DNA from: Clostridium sp. OS1-26
GTDB taxonomy: Bacteria > Bacillota > Clostridia > Clostridiales > Clostridiaceae
Length of the DNA stretch: 64,000 bases
Direction: 5' to 3'
NCBI RefSeq assembly: GCF_030915445.1
Contig: NZ_CP133264.1
Coordinates: 5,675,208 to 5,739,207, forward strand
The stretch's first letter is position 1; each line of letters begins with the position of its first letter. Under the pieces are notes generated by a model. The model did not search any database. It had not been told where the DNA came from and was given only the letters and a program-made list of their open reading frames with translations. The translations under genes were made by a program, and so were the position numbers. Shown here piece after piece: positions 34,301-42,479 of this stretch.

Positions 34301-35713
34301 TTATTTTTTTATTTTCCACTCACTTCCAAGTTTTGAATCGATTAGTTCGATGTTCATAGCTTGTAATTCATCTCTAATTTCATCTGCCCTAATCCAGTTT
34401 CTATTTTTTCTAGCTTCATTTCTTTCTTTTATAAGTTTGTTTATTAAGTCCTCATCAACTTTCATGTCATTTTCGCTATTTTTCTTTGTCAATTCAAGCG
34501 ACAAAACTTTGTCGAAATCTGCAATTAACGTGTATTTCTCTCTATTAGTTAATTGATTATCTTTTATAACTTTCGACAATACAGTTAAGGCATTAGGCAT
34601 ATTTAAATCATCACTAATTTGTTCAGCAAATTCACCTTTGTATAAGTTGATTTTACTTTCATCTAATCTTTCCTCTTCTTGCAAAGCATCTATAATGGAT
34701 AATACTTTACTCTTTAACTTCTTGTAAGAATTCTGTGCATCCCTTAATGCTTCAAAACTAAAAATCAACTGCTTTCTATATCTAGATTGCAAACAAAAAT
34801 ACCTATAATCTAAAGGACTAAATTCATTCTCTTCAATTTTTGAAAGCGTTAAAAAATCACCTTTCGATTTAGACATCTTTCCACCGTCAAGTACTAAAAA
34901 TTCTCCGTGCATCCAATAATTTACCCACTTATGTCCAAGTGCTCCTTCTGACTGAGCAACCTCGTTGGTATGATGAACAGGTATATGATCAACTCCACCA
35001 CAATGAATATCTATTGTTTCTCCTAAATATTTAATTGACATAGCTGAGCATTCAATATGCCACCCTGGAAAGCCTCTTCCCCAAGGAGAATCCCATTGCA
35101 TTATCTGATTCTTAAACTTAGAATTTGTAAACCACAGAACAAAATCTAAAGGATTTTTCTTGCCTTCATCCACTTCTACTCTGCTTCCTGCTTCTAATTC
35201 TTCTATACTTAAATTTGCAAGCTTATTATAATCTTCGAATTTATCAATTTCAAAATATACGTTCCCGTTAGAGATATACGTGTAGCCTTTTTCTTCTAGC
35301 CTTTTTATTAAATCAATCATGTCTTGTATGTGTTCCGTTGCTCTACTTATGACTGTTGGTCTTTCTATATTTAACTTGTCACAGTCCTCAAGAAAAGCAT
35401 TTTCATAAAACTTAGCAATTTCCCATACAGTTTTATTTTCACGCTTTGCTCCAAGCTCCATTTTATCCTCACCGGTGTCTGCATCTGACTGCAAATGTCC
35501 TACATCAGTGATATTCATAACATGCTTTACTTGATATCCTATATATTTTAAAGACTTTTTAAGAACATCTTCAAATATGTATGTTCTTAAGTTACCTATG
35601 TGGGCATAATTGTACACTGTAGGTCCACATGTATATATGCCCACTTTCCCTTCTTGTGCAGGTATAAGCTTTTCTTTATTTCCGGACATGGTGTTGTACA
35701 CAAAAAAATCCAT
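34301..35713 (-). CDS. cysS: Cysteinyl-tRNA synthetase
   Basis: A 470-aa class I synthetase that charges tRNA(Cys). The signatures are YTCGPTVYNYAHIGNLRTY (zinc Cys and the HIGH-equivalent HIGN), PGWHIECSAM (zinc ligands) and GGKMSKSKGDF (KMSKS). The C-terminal domain has the anticodon-binding ERNEARKNRNWIRADEIRDEL. The ATG at 35713 is preferred because GGAGG lies upstream and inside the longer ORF from 35731. It is preceded by a Cys-rich leader peptide gene and an attenuator hairpin (35759-35899). It appears monocistronic. Confidence 0.96.
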   Translation of the reverse strand: MDFFVYNTMSGNKEKLIPAQEGKVGIYTCGPTVYNYAHIGNLRTYIFEDVLKKSLKYIGYQVKHVMNITDVGHLQSDADTGEDKMELGAKRENKTVWEIAKFYENAFLEDCDKLNIERPTVISRATEHIQDMIDLIKRLEEKGYTYISNGNVYFEIDKFEDYNKLANLSIEELEAGSRVEVDEGKKNPLDFVLWFTNSKFKNQIMQWDSPWGRGFPGWHIECSAMSIKYLGETIDIHCGGVDHIPVHHTNEVAQSEGALGHKWVNYWMHGEFLVLDGGKMSKSKGDFLTLSKIEENEFSPLDYRYFCLQSRYRKQLIFSFEALRDAQNSYKKLKSKVLSIIDALQEEERLDESKINLYKGEFAEQISDDLNMPNALTVLSKVIKDNQLTNREKYTLIADFDKVLSLELTKKNSENDMKVDEDLINKLIKERNEARKNRNWIRADEIRDELQAMNIELIDSKLGSEWKIKK

Positions 35714-35758
35714 ATATATTACATCCTCCATTCTTTATATCATATATTTTACTTCTTT

Positions 35759-35798
35759 AATTAAAATAAAAACCACAGGATAATATATACCTGCGGTT
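35759..35798 (-). terminator. Attenuator terminator of the cysS leader
   Basis: The reverse-strand RNA forms a 9-bp stem, AACCGCAGG (35798-35790) with CCUGUGGUU (35779-35771), then UUUAUUUUAA. It lies 17 bases after the leader peptide stop and about 50 bases before cysS. The CGCAGG of its 5' arm is exactly complementary to CCUGCG at 35844-35839 in the leader, so an alternative antiterminator pairing exists. Confidence 0.78.
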
Positions 35799-35815
35799 AA
35801 AAAAATCTATTTAAC

Positions 35816-35899
35816 TTATATTAAATATAGAGATAGCGCGCAGGCTCTATGTGATTTAAAAGCTTTCATTAAGTAATTTCTACAACAACAGCAAAACAT
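35816..35899 (-). CDS. Cysteine-rich leader peptide of cysS
   Basis: A 27-aa ORF from ATG 35899 to TAA 35816. It has a full GAGGAGGT ribosome binding site (35907-35914) with 7 bases of spacing. The peptide begins MFCCCCRNYLMKAF: four Cys codons in a row at positions 3-6, and a fifth Cys at position 20. The gene is followed by an attenuator hairpin and then cysS. Stalling at the Cys codons when Cys-tRNA is scarce would leave CCUGCG (codons 18-20) free to pair with the terminator arm. No T-box consensus is present. The mechanism is inferred from layout. Confidence 0.75.
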   Translation of the reverse strand: MFCCCCRNYLMKAFKSHRACALSLYLI

Positions 35900-36183
35900 T
35901 TCACATACCTCCTCAAACACTAATCTTATATAAATATTACCACAAATTTAAAATAATGCAACATTTTTAGTTTTTATATTTTATAAAAAATACTCAAATT
36001 TACAGTATGTTAATTTTACTAAAGCTACATAATATACTATAGAAAATCATGATAGTTGAATTTTCTATTATTTTATATTATTATAACTAAGTAGAAGTAT
36101 TTATACAATACTTTATTAATTAATATTTGTTACTTGTTAGTAGCAAATAAAGTAAAAATTTAATGTAAAGTGAGGTAATATAC

Positions 36184-36513
36184 ATGGCAGTTATTCATAT
36201 GAGCGATATAGCTTATACAGAATTCAAAGAGCTTTTAGCAAATAATAACATCGATTCTAATGTTATTAGAATTTATTTAGCAGGCATGGGCTGAAGCGGT
36301 CCAGCATTTAATCTTGTTCTGGATGAACAAAAAGAGAACGACGCTACTGAACAAATAAAAGATTTAACTTTTATTGTGGATAAAGACCTTGTTAAACAAT
36401 ATGGAAGTTTCACGTTGAAATCCGGAAGTGAAAATGGTCGTGGAGGCTTCTCAATAGAAAGCGAAATACAGGTAGGTAGCGAATGTGGTGGAAGCTGCTC
36501 AACTTGCGGCTAA
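36184..36513 (+). CDS. HesB/IscA-like selenoprotein (in-frame UGA decoded as Sec)
   Basis: ATG 36184 follows TGAGGT. The frame reads MAVIHMSDIAYTEFKELL... to GMG, TGA at 36292-36294, then SGPAFNLVLDEQ... and ends ECGGSCSTCG, TAA 36513: 109 residues with U37. The TGA sits exactly where IscA/HesB proteins have the first cluster-binding Cys (GxxCSG), and homology continues past it, so readthrough as selenocysteine is the best explanation. HesB-like selenoproteins are known in bacteria. A SECIS-like hairpin follows. The Cys-rich tail matches the usual C-terminal C-x-C region in position. Exact function is unknown. Confidence 0.88.
36292..36330 (+). promoter_or_regulatory. UGA Sec codon and bacterial SECIS-like hairpin
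   Basis: A perfect 6-bp stem, TTGTTC (36314-36319) / GAACAA (36325-36330), has a 5-base loop TGGAT. The loop starts 25 bases after the UGA and has G in its second position, as expected for bacterial SECIS elements recognised by SelB. Confidence 0.75.
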
Positions 36514-36533
36514 CTAAATATAGTTTACTTGGA

Positions 36534-36566
36534 GGCCAGCTAACTTATACACTATAATGTGCTGGC
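36534..36566 (+). terminator. Hairpin downstream of the selenoprotein gene
   Basis: GCCAGC and GCTGGC enclose CTAACTTATACAC, a segment also found at the ends of repeat family B. It lies 20 bases after the stop; there is no U-tract, so terminator function is uncertain. Confidence 0.45.
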
Positions 36567-36638
36567 AATATTTAAATTTAAAGTGAATACTTTTAGTTGA
36601 AAGTTGAGAGTTGTTTTACCTATATAGGGCTCAAAGCC

Positions 36639-36733
36639 GAAAATTGACTTAACTCCCGGGGTATGTTTCCAAGCTTCAGTTCGTTAAAAACTTTTAGCTT
36701 TGGAAACATACCTCTTTGTGTAAGTCAATTTTC
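36639..36733. repeat. Palindromic repeat family B, uninterrupted copy
   Basis: Outer arms GAAAATTGACTTA (36639-36651) and its complement (36721-36733) enclose an inner stem GGTATGTTTCC / GGAAACATACC. A related element at 40953-41271 shares TTGGAAACATACCTCTTTGT but carries a family A copy in its loop. It sits between converging genes and may terminate both. Confidence 0.75.
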
Positions 36734-36757
36734 TAACTTAAAATCCTATATCTAGCC

Positions 36758-37900
36758 TTACTTTATTGTATAACCATAGTATATGCAATTGAGTAATTCT
36801 TTCATTTCTTCCTCTGAACTTTTAACCGGGTTAACCCTTGTTGATCCTTTTAATGAATTTTCTACTAAAAGTCCAAAACTGATTCTAAAATCATCTTCTG
36901 ATATTCCTGCATCTTTTAAACATTTAGGAATGTTTAATGTATTATTAATGCTTTTAACTGATTCAATAAAATCTAAACTATCTATAACCTTTGCAAGTAT
37001 TTTTAGCTTTCTTTCTACTGCTTCGTTTCTTGAGTTATATTTAAGCACATAGGGCAACACAATAGCATTAGCGATACCATGACCTAGATTAAATTTTCCT
37101 CCTAATGCATGTGAAATACCGTGAGCCATGCCAAGCCCAACATTATCAAAAGCCAATCCAGCAATACACTGATAATGATGTACCTTTTCTCTAGCTTCTA
37201 AAGTTTTATCTTTATATGAAAGTGGCAAGTATTTAAACAATCCTTCTACTGCACCTTTAGCGATACACTCAGTAAAATCATCTAAATTGTCGTTTATATA
37301 GCATTCTACCGCATGGGTTATAGCATCCATACCTGTTTCTGCAACTATATTATCCGGCATAGTCATTGTTATATTAGGGTCTAAAATAGCTACATCGGGA
37401 ATAAATGCATTTGTCTTAATGCCTATTTTTAGATTATCCTTTTTGAAAGTTATTACCGCTGCCTTTGTAACTTCACTTCCTGTTCCAGATGTGGATGGTA
37501 TAGCAATAAGCTTAACCTTATTTCTCTCTTCTGGAAGTTCTATTGAAAGTATATTATCGAAGTTTATATGTTCATTTTCATATAATAATGTCATTACCTT
37601 TGCAGCATCCATTGATGAGCCTCCACCAACTGCTATCACAGTATCGGGATTAAATTTCTTCATTTTCTTTACACCTAATATTACTTCTTCTGTGTCAGGA
37701 TTCTTCTTTATTCCAGATATAATACAGGTTTCACAATTATTTTGCTTTAATACTTTGTCTATACCTTCAATAGTTCCATTTTCAAGCATAGATTTACCAC
37801 CAGTTACAATCACTACTTTTTCATCATTTATGTTATTAAGGTATTCTAAAGCTCCCTCACCTGTTATTATATTTTTTCCTCCAAAGGTTAACTTCTTCAT
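36758..37900 (-). CDS. Iron-containing alcohol dehydrogenase
   Basis: A 380-aa group III alcohol dehydrogenase. The NAD(P)-binding loop is GGGSSMDAAKV (residues about 92-102), and the metal ligands lie in GMDAITHAVECYI (Asp and His) and GMAHGISHALGGKFNLGHGIAN (two His). The length is typical of butanol or 1,3-propanediol type enzymes, but the substrate cannot be told from sequence; aldehyde reduction during fermentation is likely. GGAGGC precedes ATG. It stands alone, converging on the selenoprotein gene. Confidence 0.92.
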   Translation of the reverse strand: MKKLTFGGKNIITGEGALEYLNNINDEKVVIVTGGKSMLENGTIEGIDKVLKQNNCETCIISGIKKNPDTEEVILGVKKMKKFNPDTVIAVGGGSSMDAAKVMTLLYENEHINFDNILSIELPEERNKVKLIAIPSTSGTGSEVTKAAVITFKKDNLKIGIKTNAFIPDVAILDPNITMTMPDNIVAETGMDAITHAVECYINDNLDDFTECIAKGAVEGLFKYLPLSYKDKTLEAREKVHHYQCIAGLAFDNVGLGMAHGISHALGGKFNLGHGIANAIVLPYVLKYNSRNEAVERKLKILAKVIDSLDFIESVKSINNTLNIPKCLKDAGISEDDFRISFGLLVENSLKGSTRVNPVKSSEEEMKELLNCIYYGYTIK

Positions 37901-37939
37901 GATATTTTATGCCTCCTATCTGATAACTAAAGTTGCGCA

Positions 37940-38419
37940 TTACAATTCGCCTATTATTTTTATTAAGTCTTCTGATGGCGATAAATTTACTATTGGATTA
38001 TTTAAATACTTTTTTCCATTTCCATAATACATTAAATATTGCCTATTCTTCTTATCATTTTTAGCCGATAGCGGAAAAAATAGTCTTGTATACTTAAACT
38101 GTTTCACCCCCTCTGCCACAACATTAAATTCCTGCTCTTGAGCATAAATAAATTCTATATCAATACCATCATCTTTTGCTTTTTGGATACACTTATCATC
38201 TACATCTATTGTATCTGTATATATATTATTAAACCGCTTGTTAGTGAGCATTATGATGTTTTTAAAGCTAGGATTAGATTGCTTCAATACTTGTTTTGTG
38301 CCATTTCTATAAATTATAATTTTCTCTGGATAAGATAATATGGTTGTTTCTTTTTTACATGCAGTAGCAAAAATACTTATCATAATAAACAAAAGTATTA
38401 ATGATATTTTCCGCGCCAT
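37940..38419 (-). CDS. Hypothetical lipoprotein
   Basis: A 159-aa protein with a lipoprotein signal peptide: MARKISLILLFIMISIFATAC, lipobox ATAC with Cys21 as the lipidated residue. The mature part is mixed alpha/beta and contains KEFNV-like and LFFPLSAKNDKKNRQYL segments; no domain is recognised. ATG 38419 is chosen because GAAGGGGA precedes it; the longer ORF adds an 8-residue hydrophilic leader that would break the signal. It is anchored outside the membrane; the role is unknown. Confidence 0.75.
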   Translation of the reverse strand: MARKISLILLFIMISIFATACKKETTILSYPEKIIIYRNGTKQVLKQSNPSFKNIIMLTNKRFNNIYTDTIDVDDKCIQKAKDDGIDIEFIYAQEQEFNVVAEGVKQFKYTRLFFPLSAKNDKKNRQYLMYYGNGKKYLNNPIVNLSPSEDLIKIIGEL

Positions 38420-38491
38420 AATACCATCCCCTTCAGAATACATTAGAAATTATGCATTTTTAACATATTAAAATTTTTAAGGAGTAACTTT

Positions 38492-39169
38492 TTAAAACTT
38501 ACCATTCCACTCTGAATAAAACTGTTTTAAAAATTCTTCCATAAATTCATGTCTCTTAACTGCTAATTCCTTTGCTCTAGCAGTGTTCATCAAATCTTTT
38601 AAAAGTAAAAGCTTTTCATAAAAGTGATTTATTGTAGTGCCTTGACTTTTTTTATATTGTTCAAAACTTTCATGATACACTGGCTTTATATCTGGATTGT
38701 ATAGCTCTCTTCCTTTATGTCCTCCATACGCAAAAGCTCTCCCTATACCTATAGCCCCAATTGCATCCAGCCTGTCCGCATCCTGCACTATCATACCTTC
38801 AATAGTGCTCATTTCTCCCTTAACTCCTGCTCCTTTAAAAGATATATCCTTTATAATGCTTGCTATATGTTCAATTCTTTCATAATCTACCTTTTGTTTT
38901 ATTAACCATTCCACAGCAATCTTAGGCCCAATTGTTTGATCTCCATTATAGAACTTCCAATCTGCTATATCATGAAGCAAGGCTGCTAACTCTACTGTTA
39001 GCAAATCAGCCTTCTCATATTTTGAGATATTCACAGCACTTTTCCAAACCCTATAAACATGCCACCAATCATGTCCTGAGCCTTCCCCCTCTAGTTTTTC
39101 CCTTACAAATTCCGCTGTTTCCAAAACTATTCTTTTAAATTCTTTTTCGTTAGCTTTATATAATCCCAT
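38492..39169 (-). CDS. HD domain phosphohydrolase, YedJ-like
   Basis: A 225-aa HD-domain protein. The metal-binding residues are in GHDWWHVYRVW (first His), LLHDIADWKF (HD pair) and VQDADRLDAIGAIGIGRAF (final Asp). This arrangement, with HDWWHV and ADRLDAIGA, is that of the E. coli YedJ / B. subtilis YpgQ group, reported to act on nucleotides or pyrophosphate-type substrates. It stands alone on the reverse strand. An AGGTGA-like site precedes ATG. Confidence 0.88.
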   Translation of the reverse strand: MGLYKANEKEFKRIVLETAEFVREKLEGEGSGHDWWHVYRVWKSAVNISKYEKADLLTVELAALLHDIADWKFYNGDQTIGPKIAVEWLIKQKVDYERIEHIASIIKDISFKGAGVKGEMSTIEGMIVQDADRLDAIGAIGIGRAFAYGGHKGRELYNPDIKPVYHESFEQYKKSQGTTINHFYEKLLLLKDLMNTARAKELAVKRHEFMEEFLKQFYSEWNGKF

Positions 39170-39261
39170 ATCCGTATCACCTCAGCTTAGTATATGTTAT
39201 CCGAACTACTCTTTTACTAATTATACCAAAATAATTCAATAATTAAATAATAAAATAATAA

Positions 39262-40179
39262 TTAATCCCTATATTTTTTTATATATTGTTGAAAATCCCA
39301 TGAATTTAAAAATTTTTCTGCACTTTTGTAACCTGAATCAAACAGTTTAATTTTCATTTCCTTTGACAGATTAAACTGAGTAGTTTGCACACCTAAAGTT
39401 GGAATGAATATAGTTCTAACAGCATCTTTATCTCTAATATATATATCTTCATTTTTTTCTATCATTGTATCGAATATGTCAAATACAAATGCTGGAAAAT
39501 CCGTTTTTCCCTCTGCAGTATTACTGATCTTCTTGCTAATTAATTTAAATCCAAATGTAGGCCATTTTGGTACGCCATATACATCAAAAATCCAAATTGG
39601 AAATTTGCTCAAAATTCCTCCATCAACTATATAGCTAACTTTGCCTTTATAATAAAGTTTTACTGGCTTAAAATATAGAGGAATGCTTATACTCATTCTT
39701 ATGGCTTTTTCAATTTTAAGCTCCATAGGATCAATGCCATAACTTTTTATATCCTCCGGAAGTACTAGCATTTTTCTCTGCGTTATGTCAGAGGCTATAA
39801 CTTTAAGCCTTGATTTTCCATTCTCGCTCACATCCTTAAACTTAATCTTTCCTTTTTCCGCTAACAATTTTCCAATAAACTCTTCCAAAGGGTCTCCAGA
39901 ATGAATTCCTTTATTTTTAAAAAGATTTATGGACTTGTTTATTGGAGATATTATATTTATTTTATTTTTGTCAAGAAACTTTGTACAATCAATATTCATT
40001 AATATTTCTTTTAATTCACTAGCTTTATATCCTGCAGCCAAAAGTGCTGCTACAATTGATCCTGACGAAGTACCTGCAACATAATTCCACTCGTATCCTC
40101 TATCTTCTAAACAGCACGCAGCGCCCACCAAACCTATAAATTTCATTCCACCGCCCTCAAAAACAGCATCAATCTTCAT
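39262..40179 (-). CDS. Patatin-like phospholipase
   Basis: A 305-aa patatin family serine hydrolase. The oxyanion hole is FEGGGMKFIGLVGA (residues 8-21), the nucleophile GTSSGS (G-x-S-x-G, residues 37-42), and the catalytic aspartate VDGGILSKFP (D-G-G). No signal peptide or membrane helix is present, so it is probably cytoplasmic and acts on membrane lipids or acyl chains. The substrate is unknown. AGGTGA precedes ATG. Confidence 0.92.
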   Translation of the reverse strand: MKIDAVFEGGGMKFIGLVGAACCLEDRGYEWNYVAGTSSGSIVAALLAAGYKASELKEILMNIDCTKFLDKNKINIISPINKSINLFKNKGIHSGDPLEEFIGKLLAEKGKIKFKDVSENGKSRLKVIASDITQRKMLVLPEDIKSYGIDPMELKIEKAIRMSISIPLYFKPVKLYYKGKVSYIVDGGILSKFPIWIFDVYGVPKWPTFGFKLISKKISNTAEGKTDFPAFVFDIFDTMIEKNEDIYIRDKDAVRTIFIPTLGVQTTQFNLSKEMKIKLFDSGYKSAEKFLNSWDFQQYIKKYRD

Positions 40180-40317
40180 ATTTCTATCACCTCGTTATAA
40201 AATATGATTTAATATACATATAAATAACAAGACTATAGAAGTTTTTAATGCTATAACCTTACTATTTTTTATACATGCAGATTAATCCTGCTATATTTAA
40301 AATTATTCCAATAATAT

Positions 40318-40380
40318 TTATCCGATATCTACCTTCACTAACACCCCAACGCGCTCTGTGTAAGCGATTCGTACCAAATC
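40318..40380 (-). repeat. Intergenic repeat family C, copy 1
   Basis: On the reverse strand this ends GCGTTGGGGTGTTAGTG ... GATATCGGATAAA, closely matching 47425-47488 (GCGTTGGGGTGTTAGTG ... GACATCGGATAAA). It shares its ATCGGATAAA end with family A. Confidence 0.7.
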
Positions 40381-40494
40381 AGCATTCTGTATAAGTGATA
40401 TATACTCTTTATATAATAATCCTATTAGAATAATATTTGTACCTAGCGGAAAACTATTGATAAATATATGTATCTAATACAAGGAGGATTTATT

Positions 40495-40929
40495 ATGAAA
40501 GTAGAAGCTTATTTTAGAGGCATTAAAAATGCAAATGATGCAGCTGCAAAGCTTAAAAGTAAAGGGTTTAATAATGCAGTAGTAGATATAAACGATCACT
40601 ATGAAGATTTTAATAGCGGTGTTAAACCAATATTGCCTGGAAATGAAAACGCGCCAAATCTTTCGAGAATGGTTCTAAACTCAGGTCCATACATTGAAGA
40701 CCCTTCTAAAAACCCTTTAAACGCTGCAAGCCCTATGGTAAGCGGTATGAGTGGATTTGAAGAAATTGCAGATGTTAATTATAAACTTACTATGGAAGTA
40801 GATGAGAATAACGAAGAAAAGGTAAAAGGAATGTTAAAAGAAATGGGTGGTACTCTAAAAGATCCCAATTTAGATTTGCCTCATAGATTGGAAGACATTC
40901 ATCTTAATACAGAAGATTTAGATCTTTAA
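40495..40929 (+). CDS. Hypothetical protein, 144 aa
   Basis: ATG 40495 follows AAGGAGG; the longer ORF starts upstream of the site. The N-terminal 35 residues (MKVEAYFRGIKNANDAAAKLKSKGF) look like the first strand-helix of a ferredoxin-like or YflT-type fold, and the C-terminal half has a second similar unit (VNYKLTMEVDENNEEKVKGMLKEMGG). The linker is rich in Pro, Asn and Ser. Two half-domains with a joint suggest a small sensory or stress protein in the cytoplasm. No family assigned. Confidence 0.65.
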   Translation: MKVEAYFRGIKNANDAAAKLKSKGFNNAVVDINDHYEDFNSGVKPILPGNENAPNLSRMVLNSGPYIEDPSKNPLNAASPMVSGMSGFEEIADVNYKLTMEVDENNEEKVKGMLKEMGGTLKDPNLDLPHRLEDIHLNTEDLDL

Positions 40930-40952
40930 TATTATAGAGGTACTAGGCGGTC

Positions 40953-41271
40953 AGCTAACTTATACGCCGTGATATGCTTTCAAGCTTCATTACGTTAAGC
41001 AGAGAGCCAAAATCTGTGATTTTGTGCGAATCGCTTACTCATCTTACATAAGGAAGAGGAGTTTCATATAAACAGAGTTCTTGGCATCAGATGGAGTTTT
41101 AACTCCACCTGATGCTTAGAAATCGTTATCCAGGGACGTAGCCGCTCTTTACTCCCGCTTGGAGAAGCGGGAGTATTAGAGCGGGTAGTCATCGGATAAA
41201 ACTTTTAGCCAATCTAAAGTTTTTAAATCTACCTTAAGCTTTGGAAACATACCTCTTTGTATAAGTTAGCT
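40953..41271. repeat. Family B palindrome interrupted by a family A copy
   Basis: Outer arms AGCTAACTTATAC (40953-40965) and GTATAAGTTAGCT (41259-41271) are perfectly complementary. The right part keeps the AAGCTTTGGAAACATACC block of the 36639 copy. A whole family A element (41067-41200) lies in the loop, with a family C-like GCGAATCGCTTA at about 41028. No gene is supported in this 330-base stretch. Confidence 0.75.
41067..41200 (+). repeat. Intergenic repeat family A, copy 2
   Basis: Matches 28831-28964 over its full 134 bases, with the same hairpin GCATCAGATGGAG / CTCCACCTGATGC, the ATCCAGGGACGTAGCCGCTC block and the end GTCATCGGATAAA. An extra local hairpin CTCCCGCTT / AAGCGGGAG is perfect here and degraded in copy 1. 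Confidence 0.85.
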
Positions 41272-41354
41272 TTCTAGTTATTTCCCTATATAAATATCCG
41301 ATCATAGGGGTACCTTGCTTAAGTCAATTATTAAATTGGGATATCTATATAAAA

Positions 41355-41765
41355 CTATTTAATTATAGGGTATAATTCCCTATCTTCTTTAGAAATTCTC
41401 TTTTCTAATAAATTAATTATCTCAACAGATTGAATTTTAAAGTCATTTAAATTATTAATTATCTTAGTTTTAGTGTTAAACTGATTTTTGAAAACAGTAA
41501 AAGATTGGCATAAACTTCCCATCTCTTTTATATAATCATTTGCCATCTTTTTTATTTTAGCATCTTTACTATTCAGTAGCTCAGGATATAAAAACTTATC
41601 TTCTGTGTCTAAGTGTATTTTTAATTTTCCAGCAAGTAAACTTATATGTTTTGCTATTTCACTTGAATCCTCTTGAAAATTTGTTTTCTTAACTAAACTT
41701 TTAATTATTCCTATACTTTCAGAAATATCAATATGCTGTCTTTTTAAACTTTCTATGTTAGTCAT
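41355..41765 (-). CDS. Hemerythrin-domain protein
   Basis: A 136-aa all-helical protein with the hemerythrin HHE pattern: an early LKRQHIDISESIG (His), HLDTEDKFLYPEL (H-x-x-x-E) and RISKEDRELYPII near the C-terminus. In the last motif the usual His is replaced (EDRELYP), so the di-iron site may be incomplete. Such proteins bind O2 or protect Fe-S clusters in anaerobes. ATG 41765 follows AAGGGTGA. Confidence 0.82.
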   Translation of the reverse strand: MTNIESLKRQHIDISESIGIIKSLVKKTNFQEDSSEIAKHISLLAGKLKIHLDTEDKFLYPELLNSKDAKIKKMANDYIKEMGSLCQSFTVFKNQFNTKTKIINNLNDFKIQSVEIINLLEKRISKEDRELYPIIK

Positions 41766-41917
41766 ATAAATCACCCTTCTTAACTAATCTTTATTATTTT
41801 TTCCTCTATATCCAAATGATAACATCTTTTAATAAAAGCTTCCGTAACATTAGTTACATAACAAAAATAAAAAAGTACCAAATAATATATTTCATACCTT
41901 TTTAGATAGTATATTTT

Positions 41918-42331
41918 TTATTTTAATTTACAAAAGTTTTCCCAAAAGTTTATATGCTTTTTCTTCAAGTTAACTATTTTAAATTCCTTATTTACAAATG
42001 CATGAGTTGTTTTTCCTTTTGCTAAAAGCTTGTTGTCTCTTTCTCTTATCACATTATAATTAAAAATAACCTTTACTGGAGAGAGTTCTTCTATAAAAGT
42101 TTGTATTATTATATCATCTTCGTATTTTGCACCTTCGTTATATTTACAATAGCTTTCTACTAAAGGAAGCAATACTCCTTCCTCTTCCATCTGGCTATAT
42201 GAAATTCCTGTTTCTGTAATAAATTCACTTCTTCCAACTTCAAACCATGGATAATAATTTGAGTGATGAACTATCCCCATCTGGTCTGTCTCCACATATC
42301 TAACTTTTAATTTACTTTCACTTATGTACAT
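41918..42331 (-). CDS. Acyl-CoA thioesterase, YbgC/4HBT type
   Basis: A 137-aa hot-dog-fold thioesterase. The active-site motif is VETDQMGIVHHSNYYPWFEVGRSEF (seen as YVETDQMGIVHHSNY then PWFEVGR), with the catalytic Asp in TDQMG. This is the YbgC / 4-hydroxybenzoyl-CoA thioesterase group, which hydrolyses acyl-CoA or acyl-ACP. The chain-length preference is unknown. GGTGGA precedes ATG. Confidence 0.9.
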   Translation of the reverse strand: MYISESKLKVRYVETDQMGIVHHSNYYPWFEVGRSEFITETGISYSQMEEEGVLLPLVESYCKYNEGAKYEDDIIIQTFIEELSPVKVIFNYNVIRERDNKLLAKGKTTHAFVNKEFKIVNLKKKHINFWENFCKLK

Positions 42332-42479
42332 CTAATATTCCACCTTCTTCTATATACTTGTGTATAATATATATTTTACTACTTTATAACACTTTGTCTA
42401 TATAGTTGAATTATTAAAAACTGTTTCCATATACCAATGATGTGCATATTATACTAACAGTATATGCAAAATTTATAGT

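Noticed and set aside
35800..36000. T-box riboswitch upstream of cysS
   Set aside because: The expected T-box sequence and the specifier-loop architecture are not visible; the leader ORF with Cys codons explains the region better.
36758..37900. Linking the alcohol dehydrogenase to the selenoprotein gene as one unit
   Set aside because: They converge on opposite strands and are separated by hairpins, so they are separate transcripts.
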